From positions 1 to 16,825 of the forward strand of contig CAJPPQ010000012.1 in NCBI GenBank assembly GCA_905372605.1: a DNA stretch of 16,825 nt, in the 5' to 3' direction. The stretch is from Porphyromonadaceae bacterium (GTDB lineage: Bacteria; Bacteroidota; Bacteroidia; Bacteroidales; Paludibacteraceae). Position 1 is the first letter of the stretch; each line of letters begins with the position of its first letter. Below, in pieces: positions 1-12,300 of the stretch. The translations under genes and the position numbers were made by a program. The notes beneath the pieces were generated by a model that ran no database searches, had not been told where the DNA came from, and saw only the letters and a list, made by a program, of their open reading frames with translations.

Positions 1-49
1 TTATATTTCTTATTGCACAAAATTACAACAAAAAAATGAAGTGGCAAAA
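1..49. other. Short tail after the giant gene, no gene seen
   Basis: This is the sequence downstream of the stop codon of the giant minus-strand gene. It is AT-rich. I see no convincing hairpin terminator and no start of a further gene before the window edge. Confidence 0.5.
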
Positions 50-310
50 TTATTTTTTCAACTTTACCGCCATATCTATTGCCTCTCTCTGTAAAGCTTC
101 AAGTTGCCTCAGTGCTTCGTCTCGCTCTTTGGTAGTCTCCGCTGTTGCTATCTCATTACGTAGCTCCTGCACCTCTTTGTCTATGCCTTTCACCAAATAC
201 CGCCAATCAAGTGCCTCGTCTTCGGTCATCTTGGTCTCTTCTTCGAACCTATCGACTTCGCCCTCCTTTAAATAGTTGGCATATACATCAGCGTGTTTCT
301 TCGCCTCTTT
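50..310 (-). other. C-terminal coiled coil of the giant protein (residues about 4760-4844)
   Basis: The last residues are dense in Glu, Lys, Arg and Ala with heptad-like spacing, for example VQELRNEIATAETTKERDEA and LRQLEALQREAIDMAVKLKK. The pattern suggests a terminal coiled coil, perhaps for oligomerisation or for docking to the other internal virion proteins. Confidence 0.5.
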
Positions 311-3300
311 CAGTACGTCCATATATTGAGCATTCAGTATATCGTCAGTATATCTGAGGTTACTCGGTGATACATAGAATGCCTTCATCGTCGGACTATC
401 GGTAGATTTCAACTTCCATTCACCTGTTGTAACCGATTGATAACCTTTGTCCGCGACATTGATAGCAGCTACCGCGGTATTATACAACCCTCCGAAGTAT
501 CCTCTCATAAAGTGATTTATCATATCTGGGTTCGCCTCTACTAATCCTCGCTTCAAATCTGAGCCTCCTGTCAATCTGCTAATGCCCTCACTAAGCTTCA
601 CCACAAAGTTAGGCGAATAGGTCTCTCCTCCTTTGTTACGCAGTGCCTTACGATATTCGGGCAACTCTTTACGTCTGCCGCCCCATTTATTATCATCGTA
701 TATACGATAGTTAAGAAAGTTTCTGTTTGACATTAATTGAGTAATTGGTTGAATGGCGGTTATCGGTTGATGTGCCAAAAGCAAATCGCCCGCCCCTATC
801 TTTTCGTCCAATACATCGCTTATCGATGTTGCACCTGCCGCAAAACTCGGCAGTAAGTCAAGTGCACCCATAAACACCTCCTGAGCCGCTACCTCTGGCG
901 GTTCATTCCTGAGAATACACAAAGCTATCTCATCTCCCAATTTATAAAAGACTCTCATCTCCTGAGGCAAAGGAATTTTTACAAAACCTCCGCCAAACAT
1001 AGGTAGACATAGATTATTCTGTCTATCATACTTCGAGAGCTTAAAGTAGTCGTCATCATCTCCGCCTATCAATCTCGCTATCACCGCCATCGTGATTGCC
1101 ATTGCAGTATAACCACTTATAAACGCACTCATACGTTTGGGATTTGCTTTTACTCCTCTGCTAAACACCACCAACGCCTGTATGCTCGCATTGCTAAATG
1201 CACATAGACTTCTCACCGTTCCCCATATTCCGCCATCTGTACCTTTGCGGTTAAAATTTATCGTCAGTTCCTTTGCGTCGCTAATGCTTCTCTCTATCGA
1301 CCTGCCTGCCTGTCTGCTTGTACAGTATGCCGCGAATCTCGTTATATTCTCCGCATAGTCATTCGCAGCCTCGATAAAATGAATATAGTCATTTACTCCA
1401 TAGTGTACTTTTTTACCTCCCTTCTCAGTCTGTTTTTTGAAGTCGCTACTCATTTTTTCGAACTTCAACATCTGCGAAAAGCCCGTCTTGCCGCCATTCA
1501 TCACAAACTCTGTTAGCAACCTGCCATATTCGTTATCCCTTACGCTTCCTTTATCACCGGCTGCCCAGCCAAGTAAACTCTTGCCTCTCACATAATCAAA
1601 CATTACCGAACCTGCTTTCACTACATTCTTATTAAAGTTGGCAGCATACGACATATCTTCTCTGCCCAACAACATAGTATTGGCAAATAAATAGTCTCTC
1701 GTGAAGTTTTTACCCACAAAAGCGGGGTTCAATGTTGTCATCGTTTGAGCCATCAGACGAGTACCTGCTTGCAGATTCTTATAAATCCAATGGTTACTTA
1801 TAGCTGCTTTGTGGTTTAGTCCGTTTATAGCTCTTGGTACAGACGGTGAAGTATTAAATATTATATCTACCGGTTGTCCTCCTTCATATACTCTCACCAC
1901 GTGTTGCTTCACTTTGTCGGCAGACACTATCATTCCGAAGTTTACATTGCTGTGCTCTACCACCTCTACTGTGCCATTCTTTACTCCTTCTTTCATCGAA
2001 GCTTCCCATCGCTCAAATGCAGCTCTGTCTTCTGTCGGATTGCCCGTATGTGCAGGTGGATTTATCAACGCCCCTTCTCTCACTACCTTGCCGTTCTCTA
2101 TTACGTCGGGGGCTTTATATTGTTTGCTCAGAAACATTATATTGTCCTTTCTCGCCGTACTTACAGACGCAAGTCTCCTCAAGCTTTGGTTTAGCAAGTT
2201 CTTGTTTTTCTGCTGTATCGTTATGTGTGCCATCTGCTCCGTCCACGCCAACGGCGACACACTCCTTCGAGTACGTCCAAGTGTCTGCTCCACTCTGAAA
2301 TCGGTAAACAACGTGATACCATTAAGGTCGTAATCGTACTCGTCCTGTGCTGTTCCCATATCGAAACCACGCAAAGGCACAAAGTACTCCCACATTCCAC
2401 TTGCTTTTTTATACATATCTTCACTCGTAAGTCCCCCCTCTTTCTGGCAGTCGAGCGTAAACTGTGTAGCTTTTCGTATCTTACCCCATAGGTCTTCTAC
2501 CTTTTCTTTGCCTATCTTCTCCTCGTAGTCTTCGATTATTTCTTCGGGCGTATGTTGCTTTCTCCACAACTCAAACCTCTTGTTTACCTCGAAATCGGGT
2601 ATCTTTTTACCGTCTTTGCTAAATTCACTCTTGCCATTGTCATATCTTATCATATTGGGGTCTCCATCTACAAGGGTAGGTATATCCTCTTCTATGGTCT
2701 TAACCTTTATACCCGTGCGTTTGCAAAACTCCTCAAACATCACCGCCTCAGTTCCCGAATAGTCCTTCATCGGTTTTACACCGAGCTTCTCGTCTCTCTC
2801 CTTATAGTATTTGTTACGCTCTTGTCCGTGCTTCAATATCAGGTAGTTTTCCAGCTCTCTATACGATATATTACCGCTGTCCATAGCCGCCTTTGCCGCC
2901 CGCTGCAATGGCACACTTCTCTCGGCTTGGTACTTCTCATATTCCGCCTCATTCTTACTCGCAAGGCTGAATACATTCATATACCAATTGTTGTAGTCCG
3001 CTACATTGTAGCCGTGCTTGTTAAGTGTTTCAATAAAGTGCTTCATTGGCAAATAACAATCGGCAGCGTGCTCAGCTGTCTTAGCCCGACTATTCTCTGT
3101 CTTTCTGTTTATCTCATCGAATATCTTTTTGTTCGGCATTTTATTCGGGTCGCTCTGGTTCATCTGTTTTCCCATCTTCACCCTCGCCTCGTATATCTCT
3201 GCCGCCTTTTTATCCATTATCTCGTCTTCTCTGTCGAGTTGGTCATTCGCCCGTATAGAGTACCGTACCATATCATTTGTGGTATCGTCGATAACTTTTT

Positions 3301-6300
3301 TCTCATTTATTGGCGGATTCTCAAAATTTTCTATTACCTTTGTAGCCGTAATAAGTTCTTGTTGTGTTTGGCTTGAAGCCTTAGGAGCTTCCATAGCAAA
3401 CCAATCAAGGACTTGTTTTTTATCTACATACCTCAGGTTATCTTTGCCGAACTCGCTTTTAGGCGTATTTATATCTCTTATCAGACGCTCTGCCGACTTG
3501 CCGTATATGCTTGATATTTCATTTACATTGAGCTTATTTCCGTCTCTTGTCAGGCGTATGGTTGTAGTAATACGCTCTTCTCCTCTCGGTATAGACGTAA
3601 CTATAACACTATTTCTTGCTTTATCACCCCACTCGTAAACCATTATCGGTGTTCTTATCGCCTCTGGCAACTCTCTCAAATCGTCGGTTTTAAGATTATG
3701 TTTGTCCAAGTGTTTACTCAGTACACTTTGAGTCATCTGTATACTGACGCCATTTAATCCTGCCGCCATCAGTATAGGGCTCGGTCTACCAAGATTAAAT
3801 TTGCGGCTTGAAAGAAGCCTGTTTCTTTCAAACTCGTCTAAGTCATCGTTAAATTGCTTATTTATATCACCAAAGTATTCTCTTGCATATTGCCTCCAAA
3901 AGTCCAATATGTCCTTTACTATTTCTTCCGCATTGTCTTTTGTTGTATAACGCAAATCTTCCTTTGAATATTGAAACTTCGTTTTTGTAGGGTCATCGTC
4001 GGCTACAACTATATTTAGAGTACTATCTCCATTCTGACGGCTATGTGTATGGTCAGCTATTCGCATACTCACAAAAGCATTTGGCTCTCCGTCTTTACCC
4101 TCTTCTGTATTGGTCATTTCACCATTTCGGGTTATATAGAATGTACTATATTTTCCAACAGAAAATCCTGTTTGTCGCCATAATTCGTCAGCGACTGCTT
4201 TTATTAAATCATTTTCGTCAGGGTCGAGCTTCGACTTATACACATCAAACATATCTCTGCCTGTCTCATAGCGGTCATAGTCGGTATTTTCTACAAAGTC
4301 GTCTATATAGTCCTCTACAAAAGGTGCTACATACCCGTCGTATTCTTCGTCGTCGTAATCGTACTCCTCTTTTATTGCCGCTATTGGTATCTTCAAACGC
4401 ACAGCCTCTACGCCTACCGTTAGGTCTTCTCTGTCCGAGTCTTCATTATAGCCCTCTGCCTTGCTGAGTGCTTTCTCGAAGTCATTTCCATTATACAACA
4501 CATCTATCTCGGTCTCCGTGTCCGCCCTTGTTGTGTACATAGTAGTGTACACATCTTCTCCTTTTATCTCGAACTTAGGACGGCGACGCTCCTCGTCTAT
4601 CGCCTTTTCGTCCTGTACGTCTACGAGCATATACCTTATATCCTCATCTTCCTCATTGAAAGTGCCGATGTTGTCCGTCGCACTCTTGATTTGGTGAGAA
4701 TCAAAAGTTATGACTTCTTGTCTGTGGGGATATAAAACACCATCATATCCGGCTTCCTTCAGGATTGAGCTAAATACGTTGGCATATTCATTTCCTACCG
4801 AAAATGAATATCCTACATTAAAGATGGATGAATCTACCGTATATTCATCATAACCTTGCTGCACGAGCCTATTGGTTAGATGTTTAGATACTTCTTCTGC
4901 AGAGGCAAATTCGCTAGGGTTGAATGGATGTTTCAATGATATATATGCACTAATAACTCTTCCCCCATATGCTTCGGATGTCTTTTGGTTTGGAGACAGG
5001 TAAAATCCTTTGCCTCTTAATCCCTTATCGTTCCCTGAACCTGCTTTTTTCTTGTCAAATATATTAAAATTCTCATTAGTCCCGTGATACACCACCATCG
5101 GCTCACCGTTCTCATCTACTACTTTTGAAGAATTTTCTTGCAGGAGTGAAATAAGTTTACTATCTTTGTATTCCGAAACAACGGTAGTAGGCTTAGTGCC
5201 GGGCGTTGTGCCAAAACCGTTGTTTTTAATTGCTTGGCTATTTATTTGGTCAAGCAATTTTCCTTTTTCTATATTAGTCAATTTGTGGTCATAATATCTA
5301 TCACCCTTATTATCTACCGCTACAACCGCTCTTACAGTATAGTCTTCCCCTCCTATCTTTAACCCACATACATAATATTGATATTCTTTTACGTCTGGGT
5401 TTTTAGGTATATCATTGTTGGGCTCACTATCTATATATGTAGCGTTCTCTATTATTTGAGGAATAGCCGCTATGCTTTGTAAGTGCTCTCTGTCTTTATA
5501 GTCGTGCTGTAATACTTCATTCAGACCTCCGTTTTTACGACCTCTTTGCAACTGTATCGTAATTCCTGTGTCTTTATTCGTATATTCTCCTTGTAAAGTC
5601 TTTCCGTATTCCAAAGCATTTTTCTTGTACTCCTTCAAATCATCGCTCGGCTTTACCTCATCGCCTGTTATTTCTATCGGTTTTGTCTTCTTCAACTTCT
5701 CTATACGTGCCGTCTTCTCCCAGTCACCGAACCACTTTTTAAACGCCTTTGTCCGTACCTGCAACCACTGCCGCTCCGTAAGGTTCGTATCTTTGCCGTT
5801 AGGGGCTTTCATAAACGTGCCGTCAGCTATCGACTTCGCCTTTATATCGGCGGTCTCATCGGCAGTGTTGTAGCGGGTAGCTCCCCCTCTTTCGCCTTTC
5901 ACTCGCTCTGTAAGGTTCTGTCCGCTCAATAGTTCACTCGTAGCCATATCAGTGAAGTCTTGCAGCGTCAGGTTACTTATCTGCTCCGATGTAAGATTAT
6001 CTATTCCGAACACTCCGCCTATCTTCTCCCATACCTCTGCTATCCAGTCAAGTATTTTCTCGAGTAAAGTCTTGTCGAGTTCCTGCTCACCTCTGTCGCC
6101 GATAGCCCTTGCCATTGCTTCGTCTATCTGTCCGTCAAGGTCTAAGTGTCGATAGTTCTCGTCCGCTTGTACCTTTCTCAAATAGTCGCTTTCGAGAAAC
6201 AACTCTTTACCTTTCGCCCACAATTCAGGAAAATGCCCCTTCACCTGACTTACCCATAAGTGCCCAAACTCGTGTATAGGCGTGTTCAGACTTACCTCAT

Positions 6301-9300
6301 CAGGATTGAGGTATATAGTATTGCCCTTTACAAAACCAAGCACCGTGCCGTTCGGACGCATATACCTTATATCCTCGTTTTCTCCGTCGAACGTGCCGAT
6401 GTTGTCCGTCGCACTCTTGATTTGGTGAGAATCAAAAGTTATGACTTCTTGTCTGTGGGGATATAAAACACCATCATATCCGGCTTCCTTCAGGATTGAG
6501 CTAAATACGTTGGCATATTCATTTCCTACCGAAAATGAATATCCTACATTAAAGATGGATGAATCTACCGTATATTCATCATAACCTTGCTGCACGAGCC
6601 TATTGGTTAGATGTTTAGATACTTCTTCTGCAGAGGCAAATTCGCTAGGGTTGAATGGATGTTTCAATGATATATATGCACTAATAACTCTTCCCCCATA
6701 TGCTTCGGATGTCTTTTGGTTTGGAGACAGGTAAAATCCTTTGCCTCTTAATCCCTTATCGTTCCCTGAACCTGCTTTTTTCTTGTCAAATATATTAAAA
6801 TTCTCATTAGTCCCGTGATACACCACCATCGGCTCACCGTTCTCATCTACCACTTTTGAAGAATTTTCTTGCAGGAGTGAAATAAGTTTACTATCTTTGT
6901 ACTCCGAAAGGGCAGATTGATTGCTTGAGGGCAACGTGGTAGATAAAGCGCCAACCTCATCTATCAGTTTGCCCTTTTCTATCTCCGTAAGTGAATGGTC
7001 ATAATATTTGTTCCCATATTCATCTATACCAATAGCCAACTTCACGGTATAATCTACACCACCTATCTTCAATCCTGATACATAATAACGATAACTGTCA
7101 TATTTGCCGTTATTTTTTTCATTAGGCAATTCATCTATAAAGATAGATTTCTCGATAAGTTCAGGTATTACGGCAATAGATTTCAAATGTGCTTCATTAC
7201 CCATACTATGAGAGGTAACCTTTTGTGCTCCGTCTTTTGCCAAAAGAATTGTGTCGCCTGTGTCTTTATTAGTATATTCTCCTCTCAAACTATCTTTTAT
7301 GTATGCTTTCGCACTATCACGGTTCAGCTCATACTTACCCTTGTACTCCTCACCTGTTATTTCGATAGGCTTTGTCTTCTTCAACTTCTCTATACGTGCC
7401 GTCTTCTCCCAGTCTCCGAACCACTTTTTAAACGCCTTTGTCCGCACCTGCAACCACTGCCGCTCCGTAAGGTTCGTATCTTTGCCGTTAGGGGCTTTCA
7501 TAAACGTGCCGTCAGCTATCGACTTCGCCTTTATATCGGCGGTCTCATCGGCAATTGCTCGCTCATCGGCTTCAGTAGCCTGCTTGCCTATCATAAAGCG
7601 GCTACCCTCTTTATCTTCTATCTCTGCCAAAGCATTATAAAAGTCTTCGCCTGTCTTTACATCGGCAAAACCCGTCTTTTTTAGCAACGTTACAAGCTCT
7701 TCGAGCTTCTCGGTAGTCGCTCCTCGTGCCTTACGTTTCGAGGCTTTCAGACGTGTCTCCTCATTTTTTTCTTCCGAAAGCGTCGGATTGTCGAAATCTT
7801 TTATTACCTTTGCAACACGTTTGAATATGTTTCTAACCTCAGCGGGTTTACTGCTGCTTAGATTACTTTCAGACGAAGTGCTTTGAGCATTATCTCCGCC
7901 TGCAAGATAATTGGGCTCTTGGGTTGAGATAAAGTTCAGAGCTTTTTCTTTATCCACCCATCTCAATAGATTATCCTTGCTGTTAAACCAATCGATTATA
8001 CCCCGTATGTGAGTTTTCGGGTACAGACTTCTGATAGAGTTTACTTCGACATCTATTTTTCTTTGTTTGTCGCTCTGTCTAACTCCAAGTACGGCAACAA
8101 AGTTGCTGTCGCCGTGTTTGAGTTCTGTCAATATCACGCTGCTACCGTCCTTTTTCGTACTGTCAAAGATAGCTATGGGGTGTTGGATTGCAGCGGGCAA
8201 ACCCTCTGTCTCACTCAGCTCGAATGGGTGATTTGCCTGTTGGCTCTTGCCTGCCAATCTCTCCGCACTCATCTCAATAGGCAGATTAGGTAAACCCGCA
8301 CTTCTCAGTATATCGTTAGGCATACCCAAACTATACACGTGCCCCTTCGGCAGTGTGCCGTCTATCTGCTGTTGTAGCTCCTCGTTAAAGCGGTCGTTTA
8401 TATCCTTTATAGAACGGAAACGGATATTACTATACTCTCCGAACGGTTTACGTTGTTTTGCCCCGTCATATAGCCAATCTCTGAATGTGTCTATATCTAC
8501 ATACGTAATATCCTTAAACCCTTTCCAGTCTTTTGAGTAGTTCGAAAGGTACGCTTTTTTAGCCTCATCTTCCGTATCGAAGCCAAGCATAACTTTACTT
8601 TCGTCAAACTCTTTTGTCTTCGGGTTTATTTGGTCTACTACAAATATTCTTTTGCTATTGGGATTGTCTCCGATAAAAACATCTATATGGTCGCCATCTT
8701 TGCCCTCTGTATTTTTGAAATATCCATAGTGGTTTTTCATTTCGGTGCTCCACGCCTTGCCATTGTCGTCTACCCCTTTACGTATAGCACCCTTAGGGTT
8801 TTCTATCGTTATATCAAAACCCTGTATTTTTACGTGTCCTTTTTTGTAGTTACCGGCTTTCTTCTGTGCTTCGGTCGGCTCAACATCTATATCTTTTACC
8901 GCTTCTGCAATATCTGCCTCAGTTCTTCCTCTATCGTCGGCTGCTGCTGTTCCTGCCTCAGATTGTTCTCCGATGCTAAGTTCGCTTTCGCTGCCTCGTC
9001 GCCCTGCTCGGCTCGCTTCACCTCTGCTGCCCAAAGTATTGTGCTCATTCTGTCTAATGGGTACATAATCTATATTGAAATTTTCGTTAATACTTTCTTG
9101 TAAACTCTTTCGCTCGCCTGCCGTAAACAAGTCGCCCTTACCTTCCAATAAGTTATAGAAATCGTCCCATATTGTATATAGTCCTCTTCCCTTATCTTTC
9201 GACGAACGTAAGTTTGTCGACTTATATAGTATAGTAAGTTCGGCTGCAAAGTTACTGAATTTCTCCCGCATATCTACCAATGGGTATGTGCCGTCTTCAT

Positions 9301-12300
9301 TCAGCGTATTGAAGTCGGGTTGTGCTGTCATCAACCAACTCATCACTTCTCTACGTGATTCGTCTACCCCAACCTTGCCTTTATTGTTATTGCCAAACAC
9401 CAATGTGTAGAGCAAGATACTATCCTGTATCTCGCCAAGTATCTGTCGCCCGTACTCTTGATTGAGTATAGCTCGGTATGTCTGTAAATATAGTGCTGTC
9501 TTCGCACTATCAGGCAAATTCAAAAAGTCGCTATTGATATTGGCATACCCTCCCTCTGTTATAAGGCTTGTTAGTATACCCTTGAAGTCATCAATAGCTC
9601 CGCTCGTTACATCGCCTCTCTCATCAAAGAAACCCTGTCGTTGCGTCATCGATATTGCTCCCGTCTTGTCCAAGATAGGCAATACATCTCTCAGATTTGC
9701 CGATATAACGTCCGATACCGTGTTCTCCTCGTCTACCCCTTTGAGTAGTCCCGTTATAAACCTGTCGAGCATATTGTGCGATTTCAGGTGCTTTACTACT
9801 CCGCTCGGGTTTATCCTGTGCACACCACCGCTCTCTACGTCCTGCTGTGTATATTGTCCGAGTAGTATGGCGTTGCCGTCCGTACCTTCGTATATATCCA
9901 CAGCAATAGGCTCTTTCATCGTCCGTACCTCATCTGCCGACATACCATAATCCTCTGCATTGTCCGCCAGATATTGCTTGTACGTCTCTGCAGACTGCGG
10001 ATACTCTTCATACATCAGGCGTAATGCTTCTGCCCTGTTATTACCCTGTATGACCTCCAGTCTGTTATTGGCTATCGGGCTACCGTTATATGCAGTTATG
10101 CCACCCGTTATTTCTTCGGGGTTTATATTTGCCGCTATCTGTGCTGCCGATACTCTGCTCGCTTTGTCAGTGCGTTCTTTCGGCTGTGCTTCTGTGATAA
10201 AGTGATATATATTTGCCCGTCCTCCCCTATGCGATGGCTGCAATCTCGTTTGTGCGTTGTCTATTATAGTACGCTTCACCGTCGGTCGTCCCTCTTCGAC
10301 CGCCCCCGTATCGTTGGTAAACTTACGACGTGCCATATTATATTTGCTCACCTCGATAGGCTCTTGCCTGTCTATGCGTTCACCTGTACGCAACCTGAAA
10401 CCTCTCAGACGAGCATCTTCTGGCGTATCTTGCAAGAAATCGGGTACTCCCTCTCGCTCCTCTTTCTCTCGTACCATTTGTTCTCGTTGTGCCTGCTCTT
10501 CACGTCGAGACTCTTCACGTTTAGCCGCTGCCTCCTCTACAGTCTGTCTCGGCATAGAGTCTTCTTGCCTATCTCTGAGGGAATGTAAGTAGTCGACAAA
10601 GACATTTTTGTCAGCTTTCAAGGCTGCAAGCTCTTTGTATTCTGCCACACTCTTACCCGTCTTATTCGTCAGCTTCGCTATCTTTTCACTCAGTGCCTTA
10701 GATTGCTCTGTTATATAGTCCTTCACCAAGTCCAAATCTTCTCCAAACTCTATCTGTGCGTACCTTATCTTCTGCTCCGCACTCATACGATTCTCGTCTA
10801 TCTCGCCCTTCTTGTTTCTTGGCAAAGAATTATAAAATTCTTCTTGTATATCCGGTTTATTTGTTGTACCTTTGTATTGTAGATCCGAATTAGCTTTTTG
10901 TGTAGGAACAAGGTCCGACTGCCCCTCGTGGGTTTCGGTTAAGTACACATCAGAACCGATAGAAGTTAGTTCGGGTTTGTTGTATATAACAATACCATTG
11001 GCTAACTCTTTTCTTATTGCCGACTTGTCTACAATATGGCTACTGATTGATACCTCAAGCCCTCCTTTCTGGACAGTTACATTTTCGAAATGTACGTGCT
11101 TTTGTCCGTTATCGTCTTTAAATGTCTTTACAAACAAAAGTTTCGTATTCCTTTCTGCATTGTCGGCTACTGCTGTTTTCTCTATTATTACATCGGGGTT
11201 AATCAATGTGGGCTTTATCATTCCAAATTCTCTCGTCCTTTTCTTTAAGAATAGTTTTGCCAATTGGTTGTCGCCCATTTTTACATCACCTATCGGAGTT
11301 GAGACGGTCCCGTTTTGTCCAAACTCCGCCAACCAATTATCAGGCGTAAGTTCGATGACGGGCATAGCCTCTGCATTTTGCTCCATAGCCGACATTAGTA
11401 GGTCCGCTTCTTCATCACTCAAGATAGTGTTTTGTATATTCCAATTATTTATACTACCTTTGCCGGTAGAAGTTGGCAAATGGTCAGTAGACGGAGTAAG
11501 ACGTGAGTTAGGGGAGTTTTCACTCATCGGAGCGACTGAATGAGCCAACTTTTTTTTGTACATAGTCTTTAATGCTAATTTCTTTCTTCCCTGTCTTACC
11601 TCCTCTATATAAAAAGTAGTGCCATCGGCGAATGTCTTTTCATACACAATAGCAGGCAGTCCTTGTCGTGTACTGCCAAGTGTTATTTTATCTGCCATAG
11701 ATATTATTTCAGGTATCAGCTCGAAGTCTTCTTTTGTTATATTCGTCTGGCTATCGTCTTTCTCTTTACCTTCTCCGTGTCTGTTTAGTACGTGATTGAT
11801 GGCACTACTCTCTACTATATGCTTGTATTCGCTATCAATGTTAAGCCCTGTCGACTCATTTATACGACGTGCCTCATCTTCGCTTACATCTGCTATATCT
11901 TCCCAGTCATATTCGGTCTTATTCTTAATAGCATAATCAAGTATATCCGAAATCTTATCTTGGGCTTGATTCCAATTATCACCTACCTTGTTATTTTCTT
12001 CTGTAACTCCCTGATGTTCATCCGTGCTTACATTTCCCGTAGCACTACTTTGTTCGGTCTCGTCTTGTGGATATAACTCATTGTCTACATACTCCTCGAT
12101 AGGTGTATCGCTCAACACTTTGCCAAACTCTGTCCTATGTGTTTTCAAATGTAGAGGTCTCGGAGTGCCTCCGTCTACTTCGTTGCCCTCCTTATCATAT
12201 ACCTTGTAATATATTGTGTCATCGCTCTTGTCATAGTCTATATTGCCATCTTCATCATACACTACTCTTCCCTTTACCACGTACGCAATACTATCATTAT

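Larger units (their letters stand above)
4661..5863 (-). repeat. Duplicated cassette 2: leader A, diverged LPD3, ART (residues about 2908-3308)
   Basis: This is the second cassette, in the same strand and frame. Leader A lies at 5663-5863, the LPD3 core at about 5186-5662 and the ART part at 4661-5179. The leader is offset by 1689 bases from copy 1 and the ART part by 1731 bases, so the core here is 42 bases (14 codons) longer. The zincin domain (5885-6352) lies between the two cassettes. Long direct repeats within one gene could also recombine to delete the intervening zincin, leaving an in-frame shorter protein. Confidence 0.9.
6392..7552 (-). repeat. Duplicated cassette 1: leader A, LPD3, ART (residues about 2345-2731)
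   Basis: This is the first of two in-frame cassettes with identical layout, the other being at 4661-5863. Leader A (7352-7552) and the ART part (6392-6910) match the other copy almost base for base. The LPD3 core between them (about 6917-7351) is only distantly similar. Differences I could find in the leader (about 5 of 201) and ART part (about 2 within some 517) are silent, so the proteins are identical there. The pattern indicates recent duplication or ongoing gene conversion of the flanks, with exchange or fast change of the core. Confidence 0.9.

Noticed and set aside
2081..2400. Retron, diversity-generating retroelement or tRNA features within the window
   Set aside because: No reverse transcriptase motif (YxDD in context), template/variable repeat pair or cloverleaf was found; the whole span is ordinary coding sequence of the giant gene.
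2221..2424. A 67-codon minus-strand frame inside the giant gene
   Set aside because: It overlaps the giant gene in another frame and its translation shows no family features.
2552..3376. A 274-codon plus-strand reading frame and other long plus-strand frames such as 1809-2333, 10872-11543 and 12103-12753
   Set aside because: All lie opposite the continuous minus-strand coding sequence, show low-complexity Ser/Leu/Tyr-rich translations and lack any recognisable domain; they are antisense shadows.
4661..7552. Mobile element explanation for the duplicated DNA
   Set aside because: The repeats are coding, in frame, follow domain borders and have no terminal inverted repeats, target duplications or transposase.
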